A DNA stretch of 64,000 bases from Neolentinus lepideus HHB14362 ss-1. Taxonomy: Eukaryota; Basidiomycota; Agaricomycetes; Gloeophyllales; Gloeophyllaceae. The notes under the pieces were generated by a model that saw nothing but the letters and a program-made list of their open reading frames with translations, searched no databases and was not told where the DNA came from. Every line of letters begins with the position of its first letter. Position 1 is the first letter of the stretch. Shown here piece by piece: positions 1 through 12,800 of the stretch. The translations under genes and the position numbers were made by a program. The stretch lies in contig KV425575.1 of NCBI GenBank assembly GCA_001632425.1, positions 393,700-457,699 of the forward strand, in the 5' to 3' direction.

Positions 1-118
1 TTCAAGTCAAGTCAACTGGAAGGTAGAAACGCACTATACGGTATACCGGAGGCCAGTCACAAAGTGATGGCCGAACATCACGTGACTGAGGCCGAACAGC
101 GTCACGTGGAAGGACGCG

Positions 119-126
119 TATATATA
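119..126 (+). promoter_or_regulatory. TATA box of the first gene
   Basis: A perfect TATATATA lies 85 bp before the start codon at 211, a normal distance for a fungal core promoter, and is followed by a pyrimidine-rich leader. Confidence 0.55.
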
Positions 127-210
127 GCGTCATTTCACGAACTTCAACACGTCTATCTCTTCCCTGTTTCTTTGTCTAATTTTCTATTTCATCTTTTATC
201 ATTCAATACT

Positions 211-1006
211 ATGCGTTCTTTCGGCTCGCTGCTACTTATCCTTTCTTCGGCGCTGGTCGCAGTTTCCGCTTGCGAAGATGCCTGCATGGACGGAGTAACC
301 CATGCTTGGATTGGCAACTACACCAATTCAGTTTTGACTGTCTTAAAGGATCTCGTGAGTAACTAAGCATACCACGCGAGGGATGCATAATTGGACTGCT
401 GTCTTTGTTCAGAGCAATCAAATCAGCGAAGGCCTAATACCCGCCGATCGTCGACCCAGCGATTCTCTCACTTTGTTACGATCGTTTGTCGACACCTACG
501 ATGACCAAAGCTTTTCTGACATGAAGACAGCCATCTTTCCTAGCTATTTTCATGGAAAATGTCAACAAAACGGCGTCGACCCTCCCGGTTGTCCTAACCC
601 TGACTGTCCTGTCGTCTGTGGTACTCCTGGCTCGATGGTCCATTTCTACTCCAAGTTGCGCTTTATCGTCTTCAATCAGACAAAACATTTTCTCGAACAA
701 ATGACTAAACCGGGATCCGACACATACGACCAGGTTGAACGCACAGTCTTGCAATACTCGTCTAATGCTCGTCGGGCGCCTCGGACCGTACTGCGTTATA
801 TGCGCCGCGATATGGAAAGTCTGGAAGAGTTGACCTCGCTCACAACGCGTTCGACCGACGTCCGAACGAGTCTCAAAGACATCTTGGGCCGAATAGGAAT
901 ACTGTTGGAACAAGCATGCGGCGGAACCGGCACTGGTGTCACGAATGGGTTACAATCCTGCAGTTGGGAAGGACCTATGAAGGAGTTCATCTTGTCTTAT
1001 CCTTGA
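211..1006 (+). CDS. small secreted cysteine-rich protein of unknown function
   Basis: Exons 211-354 and 413-1006, joined by a 58-nt GT-AG intron in phase 0, give 245 aa. The start at 211 is preferred over an in-frame ATG at 64 because it lies below the TATA box and opens directly into a signal peptide: a hydrophobic run over residues 3-18 ending in VSA, a good signal peptidase site. The mature part has about ten cysteines, including a CPNPDCPVVCG stretch, and possible N-glycosylation sites (NYTNS, NQTKH). There is no membrane segment after the signal, so secretion is inferred. I do not recognise a domain or enzyme motif. Confidence 0.75.
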
Positions 1007-1593
1007 CCGCGACACGCATGAATGCCCTGTACTTCCCCTTTTTCATGTTGAGCTACCTGTGCATTTGTATCCATAGATTCACATTCTAAATACCCACCTG
1101 GCCAATACAACGCGTTCCAAATGTCTCCGTGACTGTCATCCAGTAAGCCGGGAACTGAGAATACACAGGCTTGGAAAGCAACTCTTGCGGAGGACTCACG
1201 ATACGGCGCTGCTCGGCATGTATTTCTCTGCCCCCCCCCCTTCACTGTTCATCGCCCATCCCCTCCCCCCCCCCTTCGTTCTGTATCTTTGCTTCATTAA
1301 TCAAAGTACAGTAAGCCCTGCCCCGGCATCGAAGTAAGCGCTCTGCGAAATACAGAACTCATCATTTGTGCATGCAGCTCAACGCGCCGTGCCGCCTCTC
1401 CTGAAGGTTTTGCCTCATCGAGACACCTTACAACATAAGTCCCACGACCCGAGTCCGACCGAGTGCAACGCTACTTTGGCCGCATCTGCGAATAAGGCCG
1501 TCATTCGTTTGCTAATCTTTCTCCAATCATCGTGTTGAAGGCTGCCCAGGGCCCGTGCTGGCTTGTCACTGTTAACTGTACATCTTGTCCCTA
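1007..1593. other. intergenic spacer with C-tracts
   Basis: There is no supported gene. Two runs of about ten C residues lie near 1232 and 1264. The rest is the 3' flank of the secreted-protein gene and the 5' flank of the next. Confidence 0.6.
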
Positions 1594-3680
1594 ATGCTGT
1601 CCAAACGCGTCATCGCCGTCGCGCGGGGTCGCGGGCTGAGGAGCACAGGCGTGGTATTGTCGAAGAATTGGTGAGATTGAGTGCTGAGTGACGTTGATAA
1701 TTGCTCTTATATAGTTGGAATTGTAGGCAGGCTGCGAGTACGTATGCGAGACATGCACAGTTCCACTCGTCGCGGTTACTGCAAGGTGCGCATTAGGCTA
1801 TCTCTATAACCGAATAGGATTCTGATACGTTCGCGTTGAAGCCGAAACCGTCAAGGTGCCTCAAATGGCAGAGTCTATCTCAGAGGGTACGCTCAGGACG
1901 TTCCACAAGAAACCCGGAGACCACGTGGAGGCAGACGAAGAGGTTGCGACTATCGAAACTGACAAGGCGAGTATTAATGAAGTCTTTGCTTTCGATTCGT
2001 CTAGAATCCTCCATTATCTCCGTTGGCAAAACACTAACTACGGTATAGATCGATGTCTCTGTCAACGCACCAGCTGCTGGGACGATTACCGAGCTCCTCG
2101 CAAGCGAAGAGGACACTGTTGCTGTCGGTCAGGATCTCTTCCGGTTCGAGCCCGGTGAAGGTGGCGCTGCCCCATCCGGAGAAGCACCTAAAGAGACGCA
2201 GTCGTCAGAATCTGCTGAGCAGCTGCCAAAGGAGACGAAAGACACGTCCGAGCCGTCAGAACAGCAAGTCGACAAGAAACTACCAGAGGCACCAGCACCT
2301 TCGCAGGCTGACAAGCAGGGTGGCGGCGTGAAGCCTGATCAGGGAGAGGCTAAGAAGGAGGTTTCGTCAGGGAAAGATGTCGCAAAGGCTGCGGCGAAGA
2401 AGGACAAGGAACCCGTTGCCCAGGCTCCCAAGGTCGCAGGGGCCCGGAATGAGACTAGAGTGCGTGCCCCTTTTCACCTTCCCCTCGTTCACTTATCTTT
2501 ACATGCCTTTGCAACACAGGTGAAGATGAACCGCATGCGGCTGCGTATCGCGGAGCGGCTGAAGGAGTCGCAGAACGCGGCCGCGTCGCTAACGACGTTC
2601 AACGAGATTGACATGTTTTCGCTCATGGACATGCGGAAAAAGTACAAGGACGAGGTGCTCAAGGTGCACGACGTGAAGCTCGGCTTCATGAGCGCGTTCG
2701 CGAAGGCATCCTCCCTGGTGCTCAAGGAGATTCCGGCTGCGAATGGATCTATTGAGGTGAGGAAGTTGCTGGTTAGCCGATAAGTGCACGACTGATCCGC
2801 GTTGGGCTCGGCTAGGGCGACGAGATCGTGTACCGTGATTACGTTGATCTCAGCGTTGCCGTTGCCACGCCGAAGGGCCTGGTCACCCCTGTTGTCCGCA
2901 ATGCGGAGGCCATGTCTTTCGTCGAGATCGAGAAGGAAATTGCGTCTTTGGGCAGGAAGGTAAGTATTATCTGTTTGGGATCCGATTGTGAACGATTGGA
3001 GTGACGATGGTTTCCAGGCTAGGGACGGCAAGCTCACCCTCGAGGACATGGCTGGCGGTACCTTCACCATGTAAGTCCTAGTCAGTTCTTGATTCGCGGC
3101 TCCTGGGATCCTGATCGGATGTGCAACCTTGTTAGCTCTAACGGAGGAGTGTTCGGCTCCTTGTACGGTACTCCGATCATCAACCTTCCTCAGTCTGCTG
3201 TCTTGGGTACGTGTTACTTGGTACTTTGATCCTATCCTGCTATCCATTGCTTCCGTCTCGCATTATGACCTCCCAGAATTTATCCGCTGACACGCGTTTG
3301 GTTCCGCTCGGCTAGGTATGCACGCCATCAAGGACCGTCCAGTGGTAGTCGACGGGCAGATCGTCATCCGACCCGTGATGATTGTCGCGCTCACCTACGA
3401 TCATCGGTTGCTCGACGGACGGGAGGCTGTCACATTCCTCGGTGCGTCGCTATCCGCGCGTCAGCCGCAGTCTTCGTTACTGACGGATGTTCCTGCATTG
3501 CTTTCATTGATCGATTGATTAACTACGCGGTCCGCGCTGTGGCTGACGTCGTCGGTTGCTGCGCCGTTCATCTGAATCCGAATATTGCCTGGGTTTGGAT
3601 GATGATCGGTGCGGATATTGGGGTGTTTAGTCAAGTTGAAGGAATACCTCGAGGACCCCAGGAAGATGCTCCTCGCTTGA
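1594..3680 (+). CDS. KGD2: dihydrolipoyllysine-residue succinyltransferase, E2 of 2-oxoglutarate dehydrogenase
   Basis: Ten exons: 1594-1670, 1727-1785, 1842-1966, 2049-2459, 2520-2756, 2816-2959, 3018-3070, 3136-3206, 3316-3441, 3631-3680; 450 aa. The product moves succinyl groups from E1 to CoA in the mitochondrial TCA cycle. The N-terminus is Arg/Ser-rich with no acidic residues ([11 protein letters not shown]), as in a mitochondrial presequence. The lipoyl domain covers about residues 47-120, with ETDK placing the lipoylated lysine at residue 87. A Lys/Glu/Pro linker follows to about 220, then the acyltransferase domain ([14 protein letters not shown]), ending with the catalytic DHRLLDG (His422, Asp426). 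There is no E3-binding domain, which fits KGD2 rather than the pyruvate dehydrogenase E2. Intron 3 uses a GC donor. The last exon is short and easy to miss: without it the protein would end in a false tail. Confidence 0.95.
1967..2048 (+). other. GC-AG intron of KGD2
   Basis: The donor reads AAG|GCGAGT and the acceptor TATAG. Removing these 82 nt joins the lipoyl lysine codon exactly to the conserved IDVSVNAP segment. The only nearby GT donor, four bases downstream, breaks the frame, so the GC donor is required. Confidence 0.85.
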
Positions 3681-4794
3681 TTGGGAGTGTTGGTAGCAAG
3701 ACTAGGGGAGGAGAGCGCGGAAGGCAAGCATTATCGGCATCAATGCGAAGCGGTGCGAACGGTAATGAGAGGGTTTGTCCGTGCTTGTACATTTCACGTT
3801 TGGTATCTCTATGGACGATAAATAGTTCCGTAGAGATGAATTCGAACTTCTCCGACTAGGATGTGAGAATGCATGGCGTAAGGGATAGTGGAAAAGTGCA
3901 GCACCCCTCTGCAAAGGTGATGACGCTTCATATTGTCCTCTACCTCAGACTCTCAGTGAATCTAGGCCGTGCACCTGAAATGCTGGATCGTCGGAGCTCT
4001 AGCCTCAATTAACCATCAGAGACGACACGTCGGAACATCGGAGTGACGGCAGTGTCATCCGCTTTTCGAAAGGCCGATACGCCAAATCTTCCAAGGACAA
4101 CGGATCCAGGATACTAGTATTCATAAGTATGACTCGAGGAGAATAAGCATATGTTCACGTGTCCACAGAGGCGTAAAGTAAACAAGGGATACCTATGCCA
4201 ATTGTTCAATTTGTTGGCGTTGCGAATCTTTGGGCGATGCGTGGCGGGCTGTCACTCGCCGTCACGACAGGACCTTGTCTCCTTTGTCTGGCGAAAGGTG
4301 GGGTACGGTGGGTTAATTGCCTCGAAGAAAAGTTCCGACAGAAAACAATTGGATCTTTGTACGCTCTAGTGCTTTCAAGTACCGTAGAGCTTAACTCTGA
4401 CCGCTGGGAATACGAAGGGTACTAAATTGGAAGCATTGCCTCGCAGTAAAGATCCAGGTCAGCTGGCAAAGGGTATCTGTATTGGTGAGCCTTCTGAGAA
4501 AGATAGCGGCTGTGCGCTGGCTGGTCGGCACGCGTCGGCAGGTGGCGTGCAGCGGTGCCAGCGGTCTCTGTTTCCGGGTTCCGCCGTGGGGTCTCATCGC
4601 GAGCGGAGTTTGAATTGTCCCACGAGGAACAGCCAAAACAGCCGCTGGCTCCGGACCTCGCTTGCCTTTCCATCACATTCCATTCTCAAGACTCTGCTTG
4701 CCTTCATCATTGCCAACGACGTCGACGCCGTCGCCCTCGTTCTCCGCCCACCCAACCATTAATCCATAACCCAATCCCCTGCATCCTTGACAAC
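3681..4794. other. intergenic region, no supported gene
   Basis: Several reading frames of 70-110 codons occur on both strands, but none shows a domain, a credible splice pattern or consistent composition. The last 250 bp become pyrimidine-rich, as expected for the leader of the next gene. Confidence 0.5.
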
Positions 4795-6311
4795 ATGATT
4801 CTCGTCCAGAAACAACCTCAGGCGCCGTTGTCAACATCAATGTCCAGCTTGTCTCACTCGCATCGACGACACCCGTCCGCACCGCCCGTTGTGATCGTTC
4901 AAGCAACGAAGACACCCGGTCTCCTCAGTCTATCGAAGCCGGTGCGGCCTTCAACACCCAGATCGCACCCCCAGTCGTCGCGGCAACACCGAGTAGCGCC
5001 TCGCGCGAAGGTGACTCCCAATGCCCAGCAGTCCCCTGCGCAGGCGAAGGACAGCTCGACCGGAGACAACAACAAATCAGTTGACGCAGTGAAGCTTGCC
5101 TCTGACGTTGCCGCTGTGCCACCGGCGCAGTTGAAGCCAGTAGCAATTCACACACCTGAGAGGAACAATCGAGGTCGCTCTCACACCAAACCTCCAAAAG
5201 ATAAGGATGCTCGCAGGTATGTGTTGTGTCATATCGTGGAAGCCACATATTGACCGATATGAATTCATCTCGGCGCTTTCCATATATCAACAGGGGCGCT
5301 TCTCATTCCACTGTCCGTATCTCTTCTGCGCGGCGTCAGACCCACCAACCTTCGCCCCCAGCTCCCGACGTCATATCCTCGCAGGCAGAGGTTCTTCAAC
5401 CATCAGATTCTCCTTCTTTCAAACGTGGACATAGGTCCAATGTAAATTTATTTGACCCTTTTCTTGCCTCCGATGACTCAGACACACCCGTCGCTGAGCC
5501 TGCCAACGCTGTTGCTCGTTCTGCTACCCCCGCCAAATCGAAGCACGCAGGTGTCATCCCGCCCATTCCTAGGTTGAGCGAGCGGCCCTCTGGCAGACTG
5601 GCTCGTCGTCGTCAACCCCCTGCCCGCTCTGACTCACCCACGCCGTCTAAGGTGAAGGCAAAGGCTGTGCCGGTTCCTCGAGCCCGCACTCCGAAGCCAG
5701 ACCGGGAGTCCTCCACCGTCCAGCTTTCCCGTTCCGACCCCACGCTTTCCAAGATCATCGACCGCCCTGTTGCGAAGCGCTCTACCACTGCGTCTTCTCT
5801 ATCGACCTCGGCGTCTGGGCTCCTGGAATGGGACAGTTTCCCCGTATGCGATGACACCGACGACACTGACGACACTACTGCGCCCTCGACCCCTGTTCGT
5901 GAGGGCGTGACGTGGCAGCAAAGTGTGTTCGCTGTCGATGGGGGACCGCGTACTGCGCCTCTCAGCTCTGCTGCTGGATGGCCTTTTGGCGATCAGTCCA
6001 ATATGCCGTCCACTCCACCCAAGCGGCAGAGGCCTCGCCACCACCAACGCGCTCCTAGCGAGGGGGTGTTTCATATGTCTTCGGATGACGAAGCCTCCAC
6101 CACGCCCTACACCTACCAGAAGGCTGCCAAGAGCATGTCCGCTCTGCTGAAGCGTCAGTCGTTGCCCAACGGCTCGACTGGCGGCAAGCGCGGTCTTCGC
6201 GTTGCTGAGGGCGAGGAAGAGGAGAAGGCGCCGTACTTCGCTAGTTCCATGTTCCAGAACTCGCCTAGTCCGGAGGACCTGCCTGCACCCACTTTCGGTG
6301 CTCGCTTCTAA
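4795..6311 (+). CDS. intrinsically disordered Ser/Pro-rich protein
   Basis: Exons 4795-5216 and 5294-6311, with a 77-nt GTATGT...CAG intron in phase 2, give 479 aa. Composition is dominated by Ser, Pro, Arg, Thr and Ala, with many SP and TP sites. There is no signal peptide, membrane segment or folded domain that I recognise. Islands that look conserved are NLFDPFLASDD (about residue 210), LLEWDSFPVCDD (about 355) and MSALLKRQSLPNG near the C-terminus; such short motifs in a disordered chain suggest docking or phosphoregulation (inference). It could be a nuclear or cell-cycle regulator, but nothing proves this. Codon use is strong and there are no stops, so the gene itself is well supported. 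Confidence 0.8.
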
Positions 6312-8451
6312 ATGCGTCCAGGAATGCCAAGGTCAGTTTTAGAAACCCCTCGAGAGAATCACGGATTGAGTGTTTATTAGGCGGATGCTCGGCCCTCTTC
6401 CCGTCAGCTCTCGACGCCCCTGTCGCTGTCGAAGAAGCAACTGTTCATATTGCCTTTGATGCTGAGCGTGTAATGTTCAACTAGATCATCACATTCAATC
6501 CTTCAAGTTATCATTATTTGCTCTCGACGTTCGGCATCTGTCGTTTCTTCACCTTTGCGCACAGGACTGGGCCGCTACCTCCTTTGCACTTCCAGAGTTA
6601 TCGCATTCCTACTCGGTTTTATTCGGTCTTGGTTATTACAGCTTAGGACACCCTCCCGCTTTTTTTGTGTCGCTGCCGCGGCGCCTCGATCGGCTCACCG
6701 CGATTCATAGAACGGATGGCCGACCGATTGTCGTGTTCACAGGAACACGCATTTCTTTTGTCTCACATCGACTGTCTCAGTATCAATCCTCCTCAATCCA
6801 CACCACATTAGTATTACAAGACCATCATCAAGCATTCGACATGGACTGCAACAGCATATCTCTTCTTCTATTGCTCACTGGTTTACCTCGCGGTGGCGGC
6901 GAGGTTGTATCAAAGGCGAAGGCGTTACGCGCGGACGGGGTACGACCATGGGTCATCGCTCTTCTGCCTCCTGGCCGACTTATCGTTATCCACATCATCC
7001 TCGGCTGGGTCGCCTATTTCCTCCGCTCGTCGTTGTTATCCGGTATCTATAATCCAGCGTCGAACGTCCCCGACCTGCTTATTTATATATCCACCCTGGT
7101 CGTACGACATCGCGACCATATTGTTTCCCCTCCGCCTCACGTGTTTTGTCTCTTGGAGTGTGATACTGGGACTCTCGATTCTTATAATCTACTATAGAGA
7201 ACAATCTGCTCAGCCAAGTCTTCCGTCATCTTTGGGAGGCTTGGAGATATTTATGTGTGGCTTGTCGGCTGCGTCCTCTTCCAGTTCCACCTCATCCCCT
7301 TCCGTCACAGTTTCTACCGTTTCTTCGTCTATAGGCCTCGCCTTCCATCGTCTGTGCATGACAATGTGTATCAAGTATCGTTCGCACCGTCATCTTTTTC
7401 TATCATATCCGTTGTTTGTTTGTGTCCGGTTTCATTGGTCGTATTTACCTTCATTCAATGGGTTCCTTACGATTCACAAGGCGCTAGGCCTTTTTTTTTC
7501 TCTTCCCCCACTTCAGATTTTGTGTACAGTAGTTTGTAGGTCCTCTCAAGGAGGGCATAGCTACGCATTTTACATTACATTTTCACCGTCTACATATTTG
7601 CGGTTCGTATTTCTGTTGTACGTGTTGTTTGTTGGGACCGGTGTAGGTTGTTGGTTTTGCAGTGAGTTATACACCGTCGTTATCGTACATGATACTGACA
7701 TGCGTCTTGTCTTCTAGTCATTGTACATCAAGCGCATACCCATCCACGCCTCCTGATACCATTCGGTACACTGCCTTTTGTCCGCCTTGTCGGTCGGTCG
7801 GTCTCGTCTTTCAAGACCTCCCCCCCCATCCCTGGTATATAATCTTGAATTGTCTGCTGTTTAATATCTAGCACCACCCACACTCCTTCGTTCCGCCTAG
7901 AGTTTCTCTTTTATCATCGTTCTCCCAGTCTGTTTTGTTCATCTGGCAATCTCTCCGGCATACCCAGCACACACTGTATCAGTACCATTTTCTTTCTCTT
8001 CCTGGTCGAGTTGAGGGTGAGGGAGGGAGAGCGTCTGGTATCATGCGGGTTTGTTTGGTGGGATTGGGAGCAACTAGGGGTTTAGTTAGAAAACTGCTCA
8101 TGTATTTTGACGATGTCAATGAATAGGTTCTTTTGTCCAGAATATCGGATGTGACTTCAAGCTCTACATCTACGTACATATCAGTAACCGATACGCTTAT
8201 AGTGAATGGATGCCTCCCATTGCGCATGCCAGTTCTCTCGGTAGTGTGCGCACGCGCAGATAAAGCTTGACTTCGCACTTCGTCATTGGATAATGTTCAA
8301 AGTCTTGGTCTGTATTCTGCAGCACTGTCAAGTCTTACTGAGGCAAATATTTCGCGATGACTCGGTTTCCCTTCGTTAGAAAAATCCATTCATAAAAAGT
8401 ATCTTCGGATATCGTCGGACGAGTCTCAAATTCCTCCCAAAATCTGCTGCC
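6312..8451. other. long intergenic region, T-rich on the + strand
   Basis: No gene is supported over 2.1 kb. Overlapping open frames at 6841-7197 and 6893-7717 are T-rich, low in complexity and hydrophobic only because of the base composition; they lack splice-consistent continuation. A T-run lies near 7488-7500. The last few hundred bases probably hold the promoter of the homoserine dehydrogenase gene. Confidence 0.45.
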
Positions 8452-9739
8452 ATGTCCTCTCTTGCATCCCGGTCCGACCAAATTGTCCGCGTCGCAGTGA
8501 TAGGTGTGGGTCTTGTCGGCGCAGAATTCGTCGACCAGCTGCTTGCCCTGCCTACCCCTAATCCGTTTCGTCTCGTGTGCCTGTGCTCCTCGAAGAACAT
8601 CCTTCTTGCCCTTGGTGGACTTTCATTCTCCGCACAGGGATGGAGGAGTGAGTTGTGGAAGTCGGAGACGAAGCTGGGCGGCTTTACGGACTTGGCGGAG
8701 AAATTATCGACGCTTGTGGTCCCGAACCAAAAAGTCGTGCTTGTGGACAATACCGCGAATGAAGCTGTTGCAGCATCGTACCCTATTTTCTTGAAGGCGG
8801 GCATAAATGTCATCACACCCAACAAGAAAGCATTCTCGGGCGAGCTGTCTCTGTACGATGACATCCTGGCTACCAGTGCTGTGAGCGGTGCTCGATTCTT
8901 GAATGAGTCTACAGTAGGGGCTGGCCTGCCTATCATCTCTACGCTGAAGGATCTGGTCACCACGGGTGATAAGGTTAGTGCAGATGGGATGCAGGCTCAT
9001 CTTATGGATCAAGTCTGAGAGACGGTGTCACATTAGGTCCTTAAAATTGAGGGAGTGTTCTCGGGTACCATGAGCTACATCTTCAATGAATTCTCCCCAG
9101 CTCAGGGAACAGGACCTGCATTCTCTTCCGTTGTCCGTATTGCAAGAGAGAAGGGCTACACGGTAGGGAATTCTGGCATTTTGTGCATTTTCTAGCCCCT
9201 AATCACACTTTCTAAGGAACCCCATCCTGCAGACGATCTAAATGGCGCCGACGTCGGCCGCAAGCTCACTATCCTTTCTCGGTATATCCCTGCGCTGCGT
9301 ACTTCCTTACCATCGGGCTATAAGTCCGTCAACACGCGTTCCCTTGTCCCCGCCGAACTAGATAATATTGAATCCGGCGACGAGTTCATTGAGAAGCTCC
9401 CCGCCTTCGACGAGCAATTCGACAAGATGAGGAAGGAAGCCAGCACGGAGGGTAAGGTCCTCCGGTTTGTGGGCGTCGTGGATGTGCAGAACGGCGTTAT
9501 CAAGGCTGATCTTCAGAGGCGAGTGCGATGTGGACATTTATCGTGATAACTTAGTGACGGCGGTGTCCTGCAGGTACCCTAACACGCATCCGTTTGCCAC
9601 TGCATTAGGAGGTTCGGACAATATTATTATGTTCCACACTGAGCGATATGGACCCAGGCCTCTGATCGTGCAAGGTGCAGGGGCCGGGGCTGCTGTAACA
9701 GCAATGGGAGTGTTGAGCGACCTCCTGAAGCTAGTGTAG
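8452..9739 (+). CDS. HOM6: homoserine dehydrogenase
   Basis: Four exons (8452-8973, 9037-9162, 9217-9518, 9574-9739) give 371 aa, close to the usual 360-370 for the fungal monofunctional enzyme. It reduces aspartate semialdehyde to homoserine with NAD(P)H in the cytosolic threonine/methionine pathway. The Rossmann motif VIGVGLVG starts near residue 14. The substrate domain has [27 protein letters not shown] and [16 protein letters not shown], and the C-terminus has [12 protein letters not shown] followed by a Gly/Ala-rich [12 protein letters not shown]. The last intron (9519-9573) is GC-AG. There is no aspartokinase domain. The identification is secure. Confidence 0.96.
9519..9573 (+). other. 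GC-AG intron of HOM6
   Basis: The donor CAGAG|GCGAGT and acceptor TGCAG give a 55-nt intron in phase 2 that restores the conserved run into [13 protein letters not shown]. The downstream GT alternative leads straight to a stop codon. It has the same GCGAGT donor as the KGD2 GC intron 7.5 kb upstream. Confidence 0.85.
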
Positions 9740-9862
9740 CATATAATGAATGTATGAAAAGGCTGTAGTCAAGGTGTTTCGTATATACGTCATTATACAT
9801 CATGTCACTCGTACATGGGTACATTATCCAAGTCTATGTATTGTCGCGTTTGGGCGTTTGGG

Positions 9863-12800
9863 TTATGTCATAAAAGCGACGGCTTTCTCCCTGCGTATAA
9901 GAGGGATCGTAGATCCATTAAACGAACTCTCCGCTGTGTATCCATCCTGCGAGTCTGAGTCCATATTCACGTTTTCCTGGCTGCGACTAACGTCCCTATC
10001 CCGCAGGTCGAATTCCTGTTGGGCAGGACTATCAGTCCATTTGTCGACATCTAAGCCGTAAGGAGAGTCCGGACGCGACTGGATGCCGCTCCCGGGGCCG
10101 TATCCCTGCCGTCCTCTCGAGGAGGCGTCGCGTGGGGTCCAAATTTTGAGGTACCCGTCGTGGCTTCCAGTGGCGAACATGAACGTATCCGAGCCTTGGT
10201 TCCATGCAATACTGGTGAGGTCCCCGCCAGCGCCTTGTTGGGCCCGAAGATAGTGCAGGAGTTCGCCCGAGTCGCGGTCCCAAATGTGAATGTCGCCAGC
10301 TAGGCGTTAAGTAAAGGATATCAGCCAATGCCATCAAATGTTTTGTCACGCCTCACCTTTTCCAGCGCAGAAGATCAGCTGGTCCTCCTTCCCACCGAAG
10401 TAGCTGGGTCCCGCAAAGTCGACTTGCACTTTCGGCATGTAAGTATGCCTCAACGCCAGCCGCACCACATCTACTTCCTTGTCCTTCGATTTGACAGTTT
10501 CGAGCCTCCACAATTGTGGAGGAGCCTGAAGGTTTGCATCAGTCAAGTGCTCAGCGAATCTTCCATGTGCAACCAACCTTATTCTCGTAACTAACGAGTG
10601 CCATTTTGCCACTCTTTGCCAGAGTAATATCGCGCACATCATGCAGGACCGGGACTTGGCTAAGCCAGATCAGCCCCATTTGTCGGACACTCAAGCAGTT
10701 ACTTACTTCTCAATCTCCTTTTGATCCAGATTGTAGACTGACGCGTCGTTCATGTTAGGATGCGCTGGTTCCAGTGAGATGTACTAACCTATGATTTGCT
10801 TCTCCGCGCGTGATTTACTTGGTTTTAGCCCGTCCGAAGATTCGAGCAGTGTCCCTACGCCCAGCAAGCGTTTGCAATCTGGTGTAACAGCGACGTCATG
10901 GAGGTCGAGTCGATCAAAGTCATAGCTGTCATAGATCTGCAAGGCACGTGCGTCAGACTCGGGAGACGATGATGCTTCGCTGCGTCTCACTCTGCCAGTA
11001 AGATCCTAAGGCCTTCATGTAAGTATCATATATTGGGAAGGAACAGGGAACATCGCTGTGCACTCACCAGCTTCACCACACTGCTACCCTCTACCGACAT
11101 GAATGCTGTAGTTCCTTCAGATATGGCTTTCAGACTGAATTGGAAGACAGACCTTCACCGCCTGGGAACCATGCTATGGAATGGACAGTATGATGTCGAT
11201 CAATGGTCTTTCTGCATACACCGTCCTTCCAACATGTCGATAATTCTCCGGCGTGCATTGAGGATCTCGACTCACCTGTGTCCAGACTTTGATACTCCGG
11301 TTCAGCTTGGTCAATAACAGGTGACCTGTAGGAGCCCTACGATGGATTAGACTCTACTATTTTCTAAGAAATAGTCATTTCACACCACGCTGCTTGTCCT
11401 ACGAAGCCTTGAGGATGTGCAAGGGTCCGGTGGGGAACAAGAAGGTCCTGTAAATCTTGGGGTGAGAGAGAATTTCTTGTTGAAAAGTGATGATCTCACC
11501 TGGACGCGGAATATCATAGAAGTTCGATCCCAACTAAACCAGGCTCGGCTTGAATAATGTCCTCGATCAGAAAGACACTCACCTAGAAGTAGCCAGATAC
11601 TTTCCATCTGGAGAGAACTGTAAGTGCCGCACAAGAGCTTGATGAGGTTGTAGCTCCTGCGACACATCAAGACTCTTCAACCTCTGGCTCAACGCCGCCA
11701 CGCGACGAACAGCAGAGAATGGACCTGGAGCGTCGCGTGTAACTGATCCCTCGGACGACGACAACGTCCTTTGCCGCCTAGAATTGCGGAAAGCACCCAT
11801 GACAGCTAGAGGTGCAGATGCCGTCTGCATCATCATCACCGAACGCACAGCATTTGCAAAGCGACGTCTTGGATTGATGTCAGACGGTCCTGCTTCCGAA
11901 GCAGCCTTCTCCGAGGCTTCCTGACGTGAATTTTCGCTGGGAGCGGGCTTAAACTCCGATGGGTGTGTTTCCCTGTGTTCTGCAATTTTGACGAGCTTTC
12001 CAGGAGACATAGGAGACATGGGAGACATCGGCAATGTAGGAGAATAAGGCTCGGGACTTCCGATACGTATGGTGCGTTCGTCTTCAGAATTATTATCATC
12101 GAAGCTCAGGGCACTGAGGGTCCATGAGCCGACGCGTGAGATTGATGTACTTGCTCTTCGCAGCGGTTCTTTTGTCTTCTCGACGATTACCTTGGCTACG
12201 ACCGGTGAAGTCTTCTTGAGCCATTTGATGCCCATGTAGTACGCCATTTTGGAGTACATGTTGTCGAGTATATCCGCTAGCCACTTTGTACCTTTGTGTC
12301 GAGCGAAGATCCACCGCTCCGAGGCTACCCAGGCCGACACAGCTGCCAGACCGAACGAACTGAACGCTGTAAAGACCGTAGTGATGGTGCATACAACACG
12401 ATTCTGGTATCGGAGTGGGGACGTGCGTAGGAGGGAGCGACAGTCATGCGACGTACCTGGGCGGTTGAGTAAGTGAAGAGGACTAGGCCGACCGAGAAAC
12501 ATGCGACAGAGATGACAAGGAAGACGAGAGGTGATCGCTTTATCCATATCAGGACCCACCATGGAACGCGATTTCCTGGTGAGCGACTAGTACGCAAGTT
12601 TGAGCGACTATGACGCGGTTGGTGATAGTGCATATACGCACTACATGGCTTGTTTCCACGTAACGCCAAGCAGGCTGTTGACGGCAGCACCTATACTGAA
12701 CACCATGGAGGTGAACCAAAATGCATTGACCATATCTGTTAGAACGCTGCCTGTACTCTGGTAAGAGTACTGCAGAGTCGTAGCCGTAACGGCGGAGAAG

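Noticed and set aside
5612..6074. Reverse-strand open frames inside the disordered-protein gene
   Set aside because: Shadows of the GC-rich coding strand; the forward frame is longer and spliced coherently.
6841..7717. Overlapping open frames with hydrophobic stretches, possible small membrane protein
   Set aside because: T-rich low-complexity DNA, non-ATG start in one frame, no splice continuation or recognisable motif.
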